From the NCBI RefSeq assembly GCF_001721685.1, contig NZ_CP012502.1, positions 1,364,001 through 1,428,000 of the forward strand: a stretch of DNA of 64,000 nt, in the 5' to 3' direction. Positions 32,865-42,601 of the stretch are shown here, piece after piece. Every line of letters starts with the position of its first letter. Positions within the stretch are counted from its first letter, which is position 1. Below the pieces are notes generated by a model. The model worked only from the letters and a program-made list of their open reading frames with translations. It had not been told where the DNA came from and made no database searches. The position numbers and the translations under genes are program-made. This DNA is from Salisediminibacterium beveridgei. GTDB lineage: Bacteria > Bacillota > Bacilli > Bacillales > Salisediminibacteriaceae.

Positions 32865-34220
32865 ATGGACCATTTGCGTTATATTCCAATGACGGAAGAA
32901 GACAAAGGTGAAATGTTTAAAACGATCGGGATAAGTCATCTTGAGGAATTGTTTATGGACATACCTGAAGAGGTCAGAATGACAGGTGACATGTCATTGC
33001 CACCTGCTCTTGATGAAACAAGTTTGATGAAGGAACTGAACCGTCTGGCGGGTTTAAACCGGAACATCAAAGAATACCCATCGTTTCTTGGTGCAGGTGT
33101 TTACGAACATTATATTCCATCCGTGGTGAATCACATGCTGCTTCGATCGGAATTCTATACGGCCTATACTCCTTATCAGCCGGAGATATCTCAAGGTGAA
33201 TTGCAGGGAATTTTTGAATTTCAGACAATGATTGCTGAACTGACAGGAATGGAGCTTGCCAATTCTTCGATGTATGATGGCCCAACTGCGTTTGCGGAAG
33301 CGGCAATGATGAGCGCGGGCCATACAAAGAAGAAAAAAATTCTCGTTTCAGAAACGGTGCATCCGGAATCGATACAGGTACTGAAAACGAGTGCAAAAGG
33401 GCAAAATCTTGATGTTTTAGTAGTGCCTGAGAAAGAAGGCCATACAGATATCGATCAGTTGAAAGCTCTGTATGGTAGTGATGTGGCAAGTGTTCTTGTT
33501 CAATCCCCTAATTTTTTCGGGCAGATTGAAGATCTTGGTGCCATTGAGAGTATCGCTCACCAGGAGAAAAGTTTGTTCATCGTTTCCACGAACCCGCTGA
33601 GTCTGGGACTTATCAAACCGCCGGGCGCATTTGGTGCTGACGTTGTTATTGGCGATGCGCAGCCATTTGGAATTCCCGCGCAATTTGGCGGGCCGCATTG
33701 TGGATTTTTCGCTGTAACTCGTAAATTGATGCGAAAAGTTCCCGGGAGACTTGTTGGCCAGACAGAGGATCTCGATGGAAGGCGTGGCTTTGTCTTGACA
33801 CTTCAAGCCAGGGAGCAGCATATCCGACGTGACAAAGCAACAAGTAATATTTGTTCGAATCAGGCTTTGAATGCACTGGCAGCTTCGATAACGATGAGTG
33901 CACTTGGAAAAAAAGGGATTCGAGAGATGGCTGAACAAAATATCCAAAAAGCCAGATACGCAAAGCGTGCTTTGGAAGCGAAAGGTTTGTCGATTTGTTA
34001 TACAGGTCCATTTTTTAATGAGTTCGTTGTAAAGACACCTGTTCATGCCGAAGAAGCCTGTGAGCGATTGTTAAAAGAAGGAATCATTGGCGGTTTACCC
34101 CTCAATCGTTTTTTCACTGAAAGAACTCACGAAATGCTCGTAGCTGTAACAGAAATCCGTTCAAAAGAAGAAATTGACCTTTTTGCAGAAGTGATGGGAG
34201 GAATTCATAATGCGAACTGA
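32865..34220 (+). CDS. gcvPA: Glycine dehydrogenase (decarboxylating) subunit 1
   Basis: 451 residues; the N-terminal half of the P-protein as a separate subunit, as in Bacillus. Motifs include [27 protein letters not shown] and [23 protein letters not shown]. It lacks the PLP lysine, which lies in subunit 2, but builds the same fold. It starts 12 bases after gcvT and overlaps gcvPB by 11 bases. RBS AAGGGGGC precedes ATG 32865. Confidence 0.96.
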   Translation: MDHLRYIPMTEEDKGEMFKTIGISHLEELFMDIPEEVRMTGDMSLPPALDETSLMKELNRLAGLNRNIKEYPSFLGAGVYEHYIPSVVNHMLLRSEFYTAYTPYQPEISQGELQGIFEFQTMIAELTGMELANSSMYDGPTAFAEAAMMSAGHTKKKKILVSETVHPESIQVLKTSAKGQNLDVLVVPEKEGHTDIDQLKALYGSDVASVLVQSPNFFGQIEDLGAIESIAHQEKSLFIVSTNPLSLGLIKPPGAFGADVVIGDAQPFGIPAQFGGPHCGFFAVTRKLMRKVPGRLVGQTEDLDGRRGFVLTLQAREQHIRRDKATSNICSNQALNALAASITMSALGKKGIREMAEQNIQKARYAKRALEAKGLSICYTGPFFNEFVVKTPVHAEEACERLLKEGIIGGLPLNRFFTERTHEMLVAVTEIRSKEEIDLFAEVMGGIHNAN

Positions 34221-35688
34221 GAATCAAGCGTTGATTTTTGAAATGTCCAGACCGGGAAGGATTGCATACAGTTTACCCGAGCTCGATGTGGATTCCGTGA
34301 ATGTGAAGGATGAAATCCCTGAAGATTGGATGCGCGATGAAGAACCGGAGCTGCCTGAGGTTTCCGAGTTGCAGTTAATCAGGCATTACACAGCATTATC
34401 ACGGCGTAACCACGGCGTGGATAACGGGTTTTACCCTTTAGGATCATGCACAATGAAATACAATCCAAAGATCAATGAAGATGCTGCTCGTCTTCCGGGT
34501 TTTGCACATATCCACCCATACCAGCCTGAGGGGTCTGTACAGGGAGCGTTGGAACTGATGCACACTCTGCAGAAAACACTGTCAGAGATCACTGGGATGG
34601 ACCAAGTGACATTGCAACCTGCGGCAGGGGCTCATGGTGAATGGACAGGATTGATGCTCATCAGGGCTTTCCATGAAGCGAATGGCGACTACAACCGAAC
34701 GAAAGTAATCGTTCCGGATTCTGCGCATGGAACAAACCCTGCCTCAGCAGTGGTTGCCGGCTTTGAATCTATTACTGTGAAGTCGAATGAACGGGGAATG
34801 GTCGACCTTGACCACTTGAAAGAATTAGCCGGCGAAAATACTGCTGCATTGATGTTAACGAATCCAAATACTCTGGGGCTTTTTGAGGAAGACATTGTGG
34901 AGATGGCTGAAATAATTCATTCTGCAGGAGGGAAATTATATTATGACGGCGCGAATTCCAATGCCATTCTCGGAATTGCAAGACCGGGAGATATGGGCTT
35001 TGATGTTGTTCATTTGAATCTTCACAAAACGTTTACAACGCCTCACGGTGGGGGAGGACCCGGTTCCGGACCGGTGGGAGTTAAAAAAGATCTGGTGCCT
35101 TATTTGCCAGCACCTCAAGTTGTGAAAAAAGAGGATGGTTTTGAATTCAATTATGACATTCCTGAATCCATAGGCAGGGTCAAACCTTATTATGGCAATT
35201 TTGGAATTAATGTGAGAGCGTACACCTACATTCGTACGATGGGGGCTTTTGGTCTTAGAAAAGTCAGTGAATATGCGGTTTTGAACGCTAATTACATGTT
35301 CAGAAGACTCGAGCCATATTTCGATGCACCATACACAAAACATTGTAAGCATGAATTTGTGTTGTCTGGTAAACGTCAAAAACAGTTGGGTGTCAGAACA
35401 TTGGATATAGCAAAACGATTGCTTGATTTCGGCTATCACCCACCAACGATTTATTTTCCAATTAATGTCGAGGAATGTTTGATGATCGAGCCAACTGAAA
35501 CTGAATCCAAAGAAACTTTAGATGAATTCTGTGACGCAATGATTCAAATTGCGAAAGAAGCGGAAGAAGATCCGGAAATGGTTCAGGAAGCACCGCATCA
35601 TACGGTCATTAACCGTCTTGATGAAACGAAAGCTGCTCGACAACCGATCTTGAAGTACGAGGTTGAAAAAGAGCACAGTAAAATCTGA
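34210..35688 (+). CDS. gcvPB: Glycine dehydrogenase (decarboxylating) subunit 2
   Basis: 492 residues; the catalytic half of P-protein. The PLP-binding Lys is K273 in [17 protein letters not shown]; the glycine-rich loop after it is typical. It decarboxylates glycine and transfers the aminomethyl group to the lipoyl arm of H-protein. The gene overlaps gcvPA by 11 bases with GGGAGGAATT as its ribosome-binding site inside gcvPA. The operon ends with the terminator downstream. Confidence 0.97.
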   Translation: MRTENQALIFEMSRPGRIAYSLPELDVDSVNVKDEIPEDWMRDEEPELPEVSELQLIRHYTALSRRNHGVDNGFYPLGSCTMKYNPKINEDAARLPGFAHIHPYQPEGSVQGALELMHTLQKTLSEITGMDQVTLQPAAGAHGEWTGLMLIRAFHEANGDYNRTKVIVPDSAHGTNPASAVVAGFESITVKSNERGMVDLDHLKELAGENTAALMLTNPNTLGLFEEDIVEMAEIIHSAGGKLYYDGANSNAILGIARPGDMGFDVVHLNLHKTFTTPHGGGGPGSGPVGVKKDLVPYLPAPQVVKKEDGFEFNYDIPESIGRVKPYYGNFGINVRAYTYIRTMGAFGLRKVSEYAVLNANYMFRRLEPYFDAPYTKHCKHEFVLSGKRQKQLGVRTLDIAKRLLDFGYHPPTIYFPINVEECLMIEPTETESKETLDEFCDAMIQIAKEAEEDPEMVQEAPHHTVINRLDETKAARQPILKYEVEKEHSKI

Positions 35689-35697
35689 GTAATTAAA

Positions 35698-35731
35698 AGA
35701 ACCGGCTTCCTTTTAGGAAACCGGTTCTTCA
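35698..35731. terminator. Terminator after gcvPB, shared with convergent yqhL
   Basis: AAGAACCGGCTTCC / GGAAACCGGTTCTT stem-loop; T/A tracts flank both ends. Confidence 0.85.
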
Positions 35732-35753
35732 TGTTTATGATTTTCAGGCCTGG

Positions 35754-36137
35754 CTATTTTTTAACTTTGCCTGTCCATTTTTTGAATCCGCCTTTTAGTG
35801 TATACATATCTTGCACGTTGCGTTTTTTTCGCATAATTTTTGCAGCCTGGTTCGTGCGCGAACCGGTATTGCAATACATATAAACCGGCTGATCAGGACG
35901 AATTTCTGTGATTCGCTGTTTCAACTGGGATAAGGGGACATTTCTCGCACCTAAAATATGACCACCGTCAAATTCCTTCTCTTCACGCACATCGATAAGT
36001 TGTGCTTTACGATAATTTTTTTTGAATTCTTCTTCTGTGACCGGTGTTAAATACTTTGGTCTCTTGGATCGTATGATAATCCAGCCGACAAGCAATATCG
36101 TCACTACCACTAAAATAATAAAATCCATGCTCGACAC
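35754..36137 (-). CDS. yqhL: Rhodanese-like domain protein with N-terminal membrane anchor, YqhL
   Basis: 127 residues. One membrane helix (FIILVVVTILLVGWIII) and a cytoplasmic or surface rhodanese domain: LIDVREEKEFDGGHILGARNVPLSQL and the active-site loop YMYCNTGSRTNQAA with the persulfide-forming Cys. Rhodanese proteins carry sulfur as persulfide; the specific partner is unknown. It follows the gcv operon as in B. subtilis, in opposite orientation. Confidence 0.88.
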   Translation of the reverse strand: MSSMDFIILVVVTILLVGWIIIRSKRPKYLTPVTEEEFKKNYRKAQLIDVREEKEFDGGHILGARNVPLSQLKQRITEIRPDQPVYMYCNTGSRTNQAAKIMRKKRNVQDMYTLKGGFKKWTGKVKK

Positions 36138-36497
36138 TCCCTTACTTTCGATTCATTTATTCCCCTTATAAATCATAACGGTTCACAGTTAAAATCGCAA
36201 TCGTCGTTTTAAAATCTTTCCATTGTCCCGATGGACAAGAGTTTCAGAAATGGAATCAAAAAGCAATATCCGAAAATCTTGCCAATTTCAATCAGCCTCT
36301 TGAATGCTTTATATTTCATGGATTATTGCACTTTTTCTCGGAATATCATAGTTGACAAAACAATGACATATTGTTCTATGGATCTATATATAGGTAAAAA
36401 TAAAAATAAATAATACTACATATTGATTATTTTGAATTTAATGTGCTATAGTGTAACAAGATCACCGATTCGATATCGAAGTAAAGGAGAGAGGCCA
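36138..36497. other. Intergenic region upstream of nrdJ
   Basis: 360 bases without a supported gene. A likely promoter lies at 36423-36452. I looked for a cobalamin riboswitch (B12 box) because the next gene needs B12 and saw none. A partial NrdR-box-like half site (CTATAGTGTAAC) overlaps the -10 region, too incomplete to call. Confidence 0.6.
36423..36452 (+). promoter_or_regulatory. Putative sigma-A promoter of nrdJ
   Basis: TTGATT, 18-base spacer, TATAGT; start about 40 bases before the GTG start codon. Confidence 0.5.
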
Positions 36498-39068
36498 GTG
36501 ACCACATTTATGTCAGAGAGGGAAATTGATATTGCTCAGTTGAATCGTGATATCGAACAGTTTCCTCAGGTGTTTCCTGTTACCAAGGACATGAACCGTC
36601 GGCAAAGCGGGGTTTCAAGATTAGTGATGCTTGACCGCTATACTTTCAAGGATACAGAGAAGAAGACTTTAAGGGAAGGGGATTTTGTCGTATTGACAGT
36701 AAAACCGGACCCAAAATTTCCTGCTCGCGGGTACGGATTCGTTGTATCTATTGATTGGACCAGCGCAACAGCAGACATTGCAGTGGAGGAAGAGTTTACA
36801 GGTGTGCTTGATGATCCTGAGGAAAAGCGGACAGGAATTGTTAATCGTTCTTTAGATACGATCGATAAACCTCTTGAAATCTACTATGAGCAAATTGCGT
36901 TGCGTAATGCAAGAGGGCTTTCAGAAGTTGAAGTTGATCCTCAGAAACGGGAACAAGTATTCAATGACTTTTATCATGAGTTGGCAAATTTAAATTTCGT
37001 CCCTGCTGGTCGGGTCTTGTATGGTGCCGGATCAAAAACGGATGTGACCTATTTTAACTGCTATGTGATGCCATATATTGCTGATTCACGGGAAGGCATT
37101 TCCGAACACCGCAAACAAGTCATGGAAATTATGAGTCGCGGAGGCGGTGTCGGAACAAACGGTTCAACACTGAGACCGAGAAATACGTTGGCTCGTGGTG
37201 TGAATGGGAAATCTTCAGGGTCAGTGTCGTGGCTCGACGATATTGCCAAACTGACGCACCTGGTAGAGCAAGGTGGATCACGCCGCGGTGCTCAGATGAT
37301 TATGCTTGCTGATTGGCATCCGGATATTCTGGAATTCATCATTTCCAAAATGCAGAATCCAAGGATACTCAGGTACCTTTCAGAACAGATCGAGGATCAC
37401 CAGATCAAGCGTTTGATTCAGGAAAAGCTTAAATTTATTCCATTGTCTGAAGTGGATGAATCCATGTATCAAAGTATTGTGAATTATAAAACCATTGAAG
37501 GACAGGGTGGTTTTGATCCAAAAGTCATCCGGCAAGCAGAAGAGACGTTGCGAGCTGGCGGGAAATATGATGTGAATAACTCTGAATTTTTGACTGGAGC
37601 AAACATCTCTGTATGTATAACAAAAGAGTTCATGGAAGCTGTAGAGAATGATGAAGACTATGAACTTCGTTTCCCCGATGTGGAGAATTATAATCAAGAA
37701 GAAATGGAAGCGTACAACCGTGAATGGCATGAATATGGTGATGTGAGAGAATGGAAACAATTAGGGTTTGGTATTCGGACATACCGGAAAATCAAGGCGC
37801 GGGAGCTCTGGGATCTGATTAATATTTGTGCCACGTATTCCGCAGAGCCGGGTATCTTTTTTATCGATAATGCGAATGAGATGACTAATGCAAGTGCTTA
37901 TGGACAGAAAGTTGTTGCTACAAATCCTTGTGGAGAGCAGCCGCTTGCACCTTATTCTGTTTGTAATCTTGCAGCGGTGAACCTGGCAGAAATGGCTGAT
38001 CTCTCTTCGAAAACAGTCGATTTTGAAAAGCTGAAGAAGACTGTTGCAACGGGCGTTCGTATGCAGGATAATGTCATCGATGCCACGCCTTACTTCCTGG
38101 AAGAAAATACAACTCAGGCAAAAGGTGAGCGTCGGGTCGGCCTCGGTGTGATGGGTCTTCATGATCTGCTTATCCAAACCGAAACGACGTATGGTTCTGA
38201 TGAAGGAAATGAGCTGGTTGATCAGATTTTCGAAACAATTGCTACATCAGCTTATCGGGAATCGATCCAAATTGCTAAGGAAAAAGGAAGTTTCCCATAT
38301 CTGACTGGAGCAAACGATGCCGAAACCGATTATTTGAGAGAACGGTTTACGCAAACGGGCTACATGAAGAAAATGCCTGAAGATATTCTCGAGGGTGTTA
38401 AAGCTTATGGGATTCGAAACTCACATCTGCTTACTGTGGCACCAACCGGCTCAACCGGCACCATGGTTGGGGTTTCCACCGGCCTTGAACCTTATTTCTC
38501 TTTTTCCTATTTCAGAAGTGGTCGTTTAGGGAAATTTATAGAAGTCAAAGCTCAAATACTTCAGGATTACCTGGAGCGTCATCCGGATACGGATCCTGAC
38601 AATTTACCGGAATGGTTTATCTCCAGCATGGAATTAACCCCTGAAGCACACGCGGATGTTCAATGTGTCATTCAGAAATGGGTGGACAGTTCCCTGAGTA
38701 AAACCGTTAACGCACCGAAGGGATATACCGTCGATCAGGTGAAGCGAGTTTATGAAAGACTTTATAATGGCGGTGCAAAGGGAGGAACGGTCTATGTCGA
38801 TGGCAGCCGTGATTCTCAGGTTCTTACACTGAAAGCAGAAGAGAATGATGAATATGCAGTTGATCTCACCGGGGGAGAAACCGATCAGGAAGAGAAGAAG
38901 AAATCGGTTATGCTCGTAGAGACAATTGCAGACCTTCGTTCTACAAGTGTTACGTATGGCAGTGAAGTTGGTAATACGTGTCCTGTCTGCCGTCAAGGGA
39001 CCATTGAAGACCTTGGTGGATGCAACACTTGTACGAATTGCAATGCACAACTGAAATGTGGATTATAA
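36498..39068 (+). CDS. nrdJ: Adenosylcobalamin-dependent ribonucleoside-diphosphate reductase (class II)
   Basis: About 856 residues. It reduces ribonucleotides to deoxyribonucleotides using a thiyl radical started by coenzyme B12, independent of oxygen. Family signatures: YFNCYVMP with the first redox Cys, GGGVGTN, the catalytic NPCGEQPLAPYSVCNL (Cys radical, Asn, Glu), a glycine-rich LTVAPTGSTGTMVGVSTGLEPYF, and a C-terminal zinc-ribbon-like CPVC...CNTCTNC tail. No NrdF-type partner is present. GTG 36498 is chosen (AAAGGAGAG upstream); ATG 36510 is an alternative. The gene is not part of the B. subtilis synteny here, where NrdEF serves instead. Confidence 0.93.
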   Translation: MTTFMSEREIDIAQLNRDIEQFPQVFPVTKDMNRRQSGVSRLVMLDRYTFKDTEKKTLREGDFVVLTVKPDPKFPARGYGFVVSIDWTSATADIAVEEEFTGVLDDPEEKRTGIVNRSLDTIDKPLEIYYEQIALRNARGLSEVEVDPQKREQVFNDFYHELANLNFVPAGRVLYGAGSKTDVTYFNCYVMPYIADSREGISEHRKQVMEIMSRGGGVGTNGSTLRPRNTLARGVNGKSSGSVSWLDDIAKLTHLVEQGGSRRGAQMIMLADWHPDILEFIISKMQNPRILRYLSEQIEDHQIKRLIQEKLKFIPLSEVDESMYQSIVNYKTIEGQGGFDPKVIRQAEETLRAGGKYDVNNSEFLTGANISVCITKEFMEAVENDEDYELRFPDVENYNQEEMEAYNREWHEYGDVREWKQLGFGIRTYRKIKARELWDLINICATYSAEPGIFFIDNANEMTNASAYGQKVVATNPCGEQPLAPYSVCNLAAVNLAEMADLSSKTVDFEKLKKTVATGVRMQDNVIDATPYFLEENTTQAKGERRVGLGVMGLHDLLIQTETTYGSDEGNELVDQIFETIATSAYRESIQIAKEKGSFPYLTGANDAETDYLRERFTQTGYMKKMPEDILEGVKAYGIRNSHLLTVAPTGSTGTMVGVSTGLEPYFSFSYFRSGRLGKFIEVKAQILQDYLERHPDTDPDNLPEWFISSMELTPEAHADVQCVIQKWVDSSLSKTVNAPKGYTVDQVKRVYERLYNGGAKGGTVYVDGSRDSQVLTLKAEENDEYAVDLTGGETDQEEKKKSVMLVETIADLRSTSVTYGSEVGNTCPVCRQGTIEDLGGCNTCTNCNAQLKCGL

Positions 39069-39078
39069 TCGATCATCA

Positions 39079-39108
39079 AAGACTGCCGACTTTCCGGCAG
39101 TCTTTTTT
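39079..39108 (+). terminator. Rho-independent terminator of nrdJ
   Basis: GACTGCCG / CGGCAGTC stem-loop followed by TTTTTTT. Confidence 0.93.
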
Positions 39109-39298
39109 TATGATTTTCAGGAAATCTGAATTGAGGACTGAAGAATCGTGTGATTACCTCTTTTTCAAAACATCAAATAGACGCCTGGCCAGATAAGCCT
39201 TAAGATGTAGAAAAAATGCTGCTTCAGGGTATGCCTTATTTCATGAAAATAGGCTATGATTAGGGTAAGAGTCAGGAATTGAAAAAGGGGGGATCAAA

Positions 39299-40420
39299 TT
39301 GTTTACCATAGGAAAAAGGTCGGCCGGGATCATCATCATAGTCATCGGATTATTATTTGCAGTTCATCAATGGACATCGATTGAATCATTACAATTGTTT
39401 CAATATTTATGGATTGCAGCTATTGGTTTGATTCTGTTTGAAAGCTGGTCAATCTATCAGAAAAGCATGGCAGAAGATGAAAAACCATCATTCCACAAAC
39501 CGTCTGTTGCTCTTTTAGTAGTGATTACGATTGGCAGTTTATTATTCAGTCAAATTGTCACTAACAATATTGCCGTTGGCATACCGTTTATGAATTCGCT
39601 GAAAACCTCTGCTGAATGGACAGAAGAGATCGCTGTAACGGATGACATGAATGCATTTCATCTGGATATCCCAAATGCCAAAGTGGCGTTTGGTATTCAG
39701 GAGGGAGATTCTATCGTAATCGAAGGTGTTATCAGAGGGAATCAGACAACGAGTGATGAAGTAATAGAGGCTTATAAAGAGCAATTGACAATTTCAGAAG
39801 TGGCTGATGTACTTGAGTATACAATAGAACATGAGTCGATGATCTCCTTCTTCGGTTCTTCCAATCAGCTTGAACTCGAGGCGACAATCTTATTGCCTGA
39901 ATACCTCAAAGTAGATGCGAGAGTCATCAATGGGGAATTGGAGTCTGGTGGACTTGTTCAAGAGATTTATCTTCAAACAACAAATGGGAATATTGCTGTT
40001 GGTGGTCATCAAAGTTCTGTTGAAACTCACAGTACAAATGGACGACTTGATTTAGTTGATATTGAAGGCGAATTGGATGCACGGACGACAAACGGAAATA
40101 TCCATATCATAAATCCAGAAAAATCAGGCGAAGCGAAAACAACGAATGGTTCTATTTCAGTGGATTGGTCTAACATACAAGGGGACTGGGATTTGACGGG
40201 AACAAACGGCAAAATCAATCTCCATATTCCTGATCATGCAGATGCAACCATTGAAGGAAGGACAACCAACGGTTCGGTTTCAGGTCCGCTTGAATGGACC
40301 AGGGAATATGAGGAGAGCAGCGCCCGTCAAGACAGGCAGGGAAGTGCAGAACTCGGTGAAGGGACGCATCGTATTCATGCTCGAACGGTTAACGGCAGCA
40401 TACAGGTAGACTTGAATTGA
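39299..40420 (+). CDS. Membrane-anchored DUF4097-type beta-helix protein (LiaF/YvlB-like)
   Basis: 373 residues. Two or three membrane helices (residues about 8-30, 35-50 and 68-90) precede an extended domain with eight evenly spaced xNG motifs (VINGEL, TTNGNI, STNGRL, TTNGNI, TTNGSI, GTNGKI, TTNGSV, TVNGSI), each one turn of a beta-solenoid. This is the DUF4097 family, often linked to envelope stress systems such as Lia. No Lia histidine kinase gene is adjacent. The start is TTG 39299 with AAGGGGGG upstream. Its job is not known. Confidence 0.75.
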   Translation: MFTIGKRSAGIIIIVIGLLFAVHQWTSIESLQLFQYLWIAAIGLILFESWSIYQKSMAEDEKPSFHKPSVALLVVITIGSLLFSQIVTNNIAVGIPFMNSLKTSAEWTEEIAVTDDMNAFHLDIPNAKVAFGIQEGDSIVIEGVIRGNQTTSDEVIEAYKEQLTISEVADVLEYTIEHESMISFFGSSNQLELEATILLPEYLKVDARVINGELESGGLVQEIYLQTTNGNIAVGGHQSSVETHSTNGRLDLVDIEGELDARTTNGNIHIINPEKSGEAKTTNGSISVDWSNIQGDWDLTGTNGKINLHIPDHADATIEGRTTNGSVSGPLEWTREYEESSARQDRQGSAELGEGTHRIHARTVNGSIQVDLN

Positions 40421-40437
40421 AAAGACAAAATACAAAC

Positions 40438-40485
40438 ACTGTCTGGACATCTGCTGCTTACCGGTAGTTTGTCCAGCTTTTTTAT
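40438..40485 (+). terminator. Terminator after the DUF4097 gene
   Basis: CTGGACA / TGTCCAG stem with a long loop followed by CTTTTTT. Confidence 0.65.
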
Positions 40486-40529
40486 AGTATAATAAAATCC
40501 AGCTGTCAGATTGTTTGGAGGTTATTTGA

Positions 40530-40970
40530 ATGCCAACACCGAGTATGGAAGATTATTTGGAACGAATATACATATTAATCGAAGAAAAAGGTTATGCAAG
40601 GGTTTCGGATATTGCGGAGGCATTGCAAGTGCATCCTTCTTCCGTGACGAAAATGGTTCAAAAATTAGATTTAAAAGAATATCTTGTCTATGAAAAATAT
40701 CGTGGCCTCGTCTTGACTGCGAAAGGAAAGAAAATCGGGAAACGCCTGGTTTATCGTCATGAACTTTTGGAATCCTTTATGAAAATCATTGGTGTGAATG
40801 AAGAAGGTATTTATGAAGATGTCGAGGGGATTGAGCATCATCTCAGTTGGGATGCAATTGACCGGATCGGGGACCTTGTTCAATATTTTGAAGAAATGCC
40901 CGAGCGCGTGGATGATTTGAGAGACATACAACGAAAAAATGATCAGGAGAATGATCCATCCAATTCATAA
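40530..40970 (+). CDS. mntR: Manganese transport regulator MntR
   Basis: 146 residues of the DtxR/MntR family. A winged helix ([23 protein letters not shown]) is followed by the dimerisation domain. All manganese ligands sit at the B. subtilis positions: D8, E11, H77, E99, E102 and H103. Mn2+-loaded MntR represses manganese importers and activates exporters. GGAGG precedes ATG 40530. It matches the B. subtilis mntR-yqhP block, though the yqhO gene is absent. Confidence 0.96.
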   Translation: MPTPSMEDYLERIYILIEEKGYARVSDIAEALQVHPSSVTKMVQKLDLKEYLVYEKYRGLVLTAKGKKIGKRLVYRHELLESFMKIIGVNEEGIYEDVEGIEHHLSWDAIDRIGDLVQYFEEMPERVDDLRDIQRKNDQENDPSNS

Positions 40971-40973
40971 GTA

Positions 40974-41010
40974 AGAGCACTGGAATCTTCGTTCCGGTGC
41001 TCTTCTTTCA
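40974..41010 (+). terminator. Rho-independent terminator of mntR
   Basis: AGAGCACTGGAA / TTCCGGTGCTCT stem-loop then TCTTTC. Confidence 0.8.
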
Positions 41011-41020
41011 TATCAGATAA

Positions 41021-41836
41021 TTAAAAAACGTGGGATTCAAATCCTTCACGGCCGTAAAACCCAAGAGCAACAGCAAGAAATGGAACAATAAAGGTAATCC
41101 ATAAACCGGTAATCAGTCCAAGACCCAAAGAGAGGAATGGCGAATCAAATAATTGCAAGGAATAAAGTAAATAACCGAGAAAAATACCGAAAAAACCCAT
41201 AGTCAAACAAAAAATTTTATTTTTAAATGAACTGCTCGATAAAGACATTCGAATTTTAAGAGCTTCAAAACCGATACCGACTCCAGCACCAAGCATGACA
41301 CCGGGTAAATAAACAATTGGCGTTTCGGGAAAAATGAAAAAAAGTGCTGCTATCGGTAAAGTGATGGCAAACATCAGTAGATATGTCTCAGGCATCGCGC
41401 CCATAAAGTCTTGACTTCTGAAATACGCATAGCTGATGAAGCCCCCGATAAATAATCCGCCAATAATTGAGAACAAAGGAATATCATAAACGAGTAAGTA
41501 CACAGAACTGAGCAAAATGACCGGCAGGATACTGATGATAACGAAACTTTTCCTTAAAAGGAGTGGGATGACGAAGCCTGTAAGTGTCATCACAGCCTGC
41601 AGGTGCGGGTGAGTGACTGGAATCAAACCATCCTCTGTGTAAAGGTATGGAACATTCAGCAAGATGATGTATCCGATGGTGAGAGATAATACCGTCAGGT
41701 AGAGAATGTTAAAGCCTAAACGTTTGTGTTTTGTCCAAATCACAGTGCTGACGATCACCAGCAGGGTGAGGAAAAGATATTCAGATATGGTTTCGACATT
41801 TGTAAAGGGCTGGGAACCTAACCACATGATATCCAC
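41021..41836 (-). CDS. Polytopic membrane protein of unknown function
   Basis: 271 residues with about eight predicted membrane helices and no soluble domain. The helices are rich in Leu/Ile/Val, and a Gly-rich helix (LPGVMLGAGVGIGFEAL) lies near residue 180. I recognise no catalytic motif; a PAP2-like phosphatase motif is absent. It is transcribed opposite to mntR, 55 bases downstream of yqhP on the minus strand, so they may be co-transcribed. The rpmG-to-yqhP interval of B. subtilis does not contain an obvious homologue. Confidence 0.65.
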   Translation of the reverse strand: MDIMWLGSQPFTNVETISEYLFLTLLVIVSTVIWTKHKRLGFNILYLTVLSLTIGYIILLNVPYLYTEDGLIPVTHPHLQAVMTLTGFVIPLLLRKSFVIISILPVILLSSVYLLVYDIPLFSIIGGLFIGGFISYAYFRSQDFMGAMPETYLLMFAITLPIAALFFIFPETPIVYLPGVMLGAGVGIGFEALKIRMSLSSSSFKNKIFCLTMGFFGIFLGYLLYSLQLFDSPFLSLGLGLITGLWITFIVPFLAVALGFYGREGFESHVF

Positions 41837-41891
41837 TCCTCAGATTGCTGTAAATCAAAAGAACAAAGCAAGCGAAAGAAAAAACCAGGCT

Positions 41892-42305
41892 TTAGAAAAG
41901 TGCCCGGCTTTTTTTCTTGTTCTTTTTCCCTTCGATGACGGTCAATTTGACATTCGAAGATTTGCGCGATGTTGGTCGGTTTGAAGATCGTTTTTGCTCT
42001 TGTTTTTTCTTTGAAAAGGATGTTGTGTTTTTTGGATTTGACGTCGGTTTTTTAACTGTTTGCTGGGGGGCGTGAACCTGCTTGGATTGCTTCACAGCTT
42101 TTTGATAAGCACTTCCATTTTGTGCACCCATCATTCGTGGCATAATTACATTTCTGAACAACAGTATCAGTAGTGTTGCAATACCGATTGTGATCAGGAT
42201 CGAAGTGAAGAATGCTCCGGGTGACGTAATAAGCTGAACACCTATTCCCAACAGTGCCAGGGCCATTACTACCATAATGACAGGATTTTTGAGTAATCGG
42301 CTCAT
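41892..42305 (-). CDS. yqhP: SA1362-family membrane protein, YqhP
   Basis: 137 residues. Two membrane helices (VIMVVMALALLGIGVQLI and FFTSILITIGIATLLILLF) are followed by a strongly basic Lys/Ser/Asn-rich tail (KKPTSNPKNTTSFSKKKQEQKRSSNRPT...) that is disordered and may bind RNA or acidic lipids. Length, layout and position next to mntR agree with YqhP. Function unknown. Downstream, the B. subtilis genes yqhQ, yqhR and aroQ (yqhS) are missing and yqhT follows directly. Confidence 0.78.
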   Translation of the reverse strand: MSRLLKNPVIMVVMALALLGIGVQLITSPGAFFTSILITIGIATLLILLFRNVIMPRMMGAQNGSAYQKAVKQSKQVHAPQQTVKKPTSNPKNTTSFSKKKQEQKRSSNRPTSRKSSNVKLTVIEGKKNKKKSRALF

Positions 42306-42601
42306 CGAGTTACACCTCCCAGAAAAAGTAAAAATATCAGATGGACTATCATCTGTTAACTAGTTGTCAGATTTGATGCAACAATGGAAATATCAACGAA
42401 GTTGTCTATAACTCTATTCTACATCATTATCACTTATGAAGCTACGGAACAATCTGATAATTTACTATTCCCATTATAAATGATTTCTACACCTGCAAAT
42501 CAGCCTCTAACTGGACTGCTTCATGTTCACTGATGGTTTACTATGATAAAATAAAAATGTATTTTAAATCTATGCAATACATAAGCTTAGGAGGATATAT
42601 G

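Noticed and set aside
36231..36413. A 60-codon frame upstream of nrdJ
   Set aside because: No Shine-Dalgarno sequence, low complexity composition and no family resemblance.
36138..36497. Cobalamin riboswitch upstream of nrdJ
   Set aside because: No B12-box-like sequence or long conserved structure was found.
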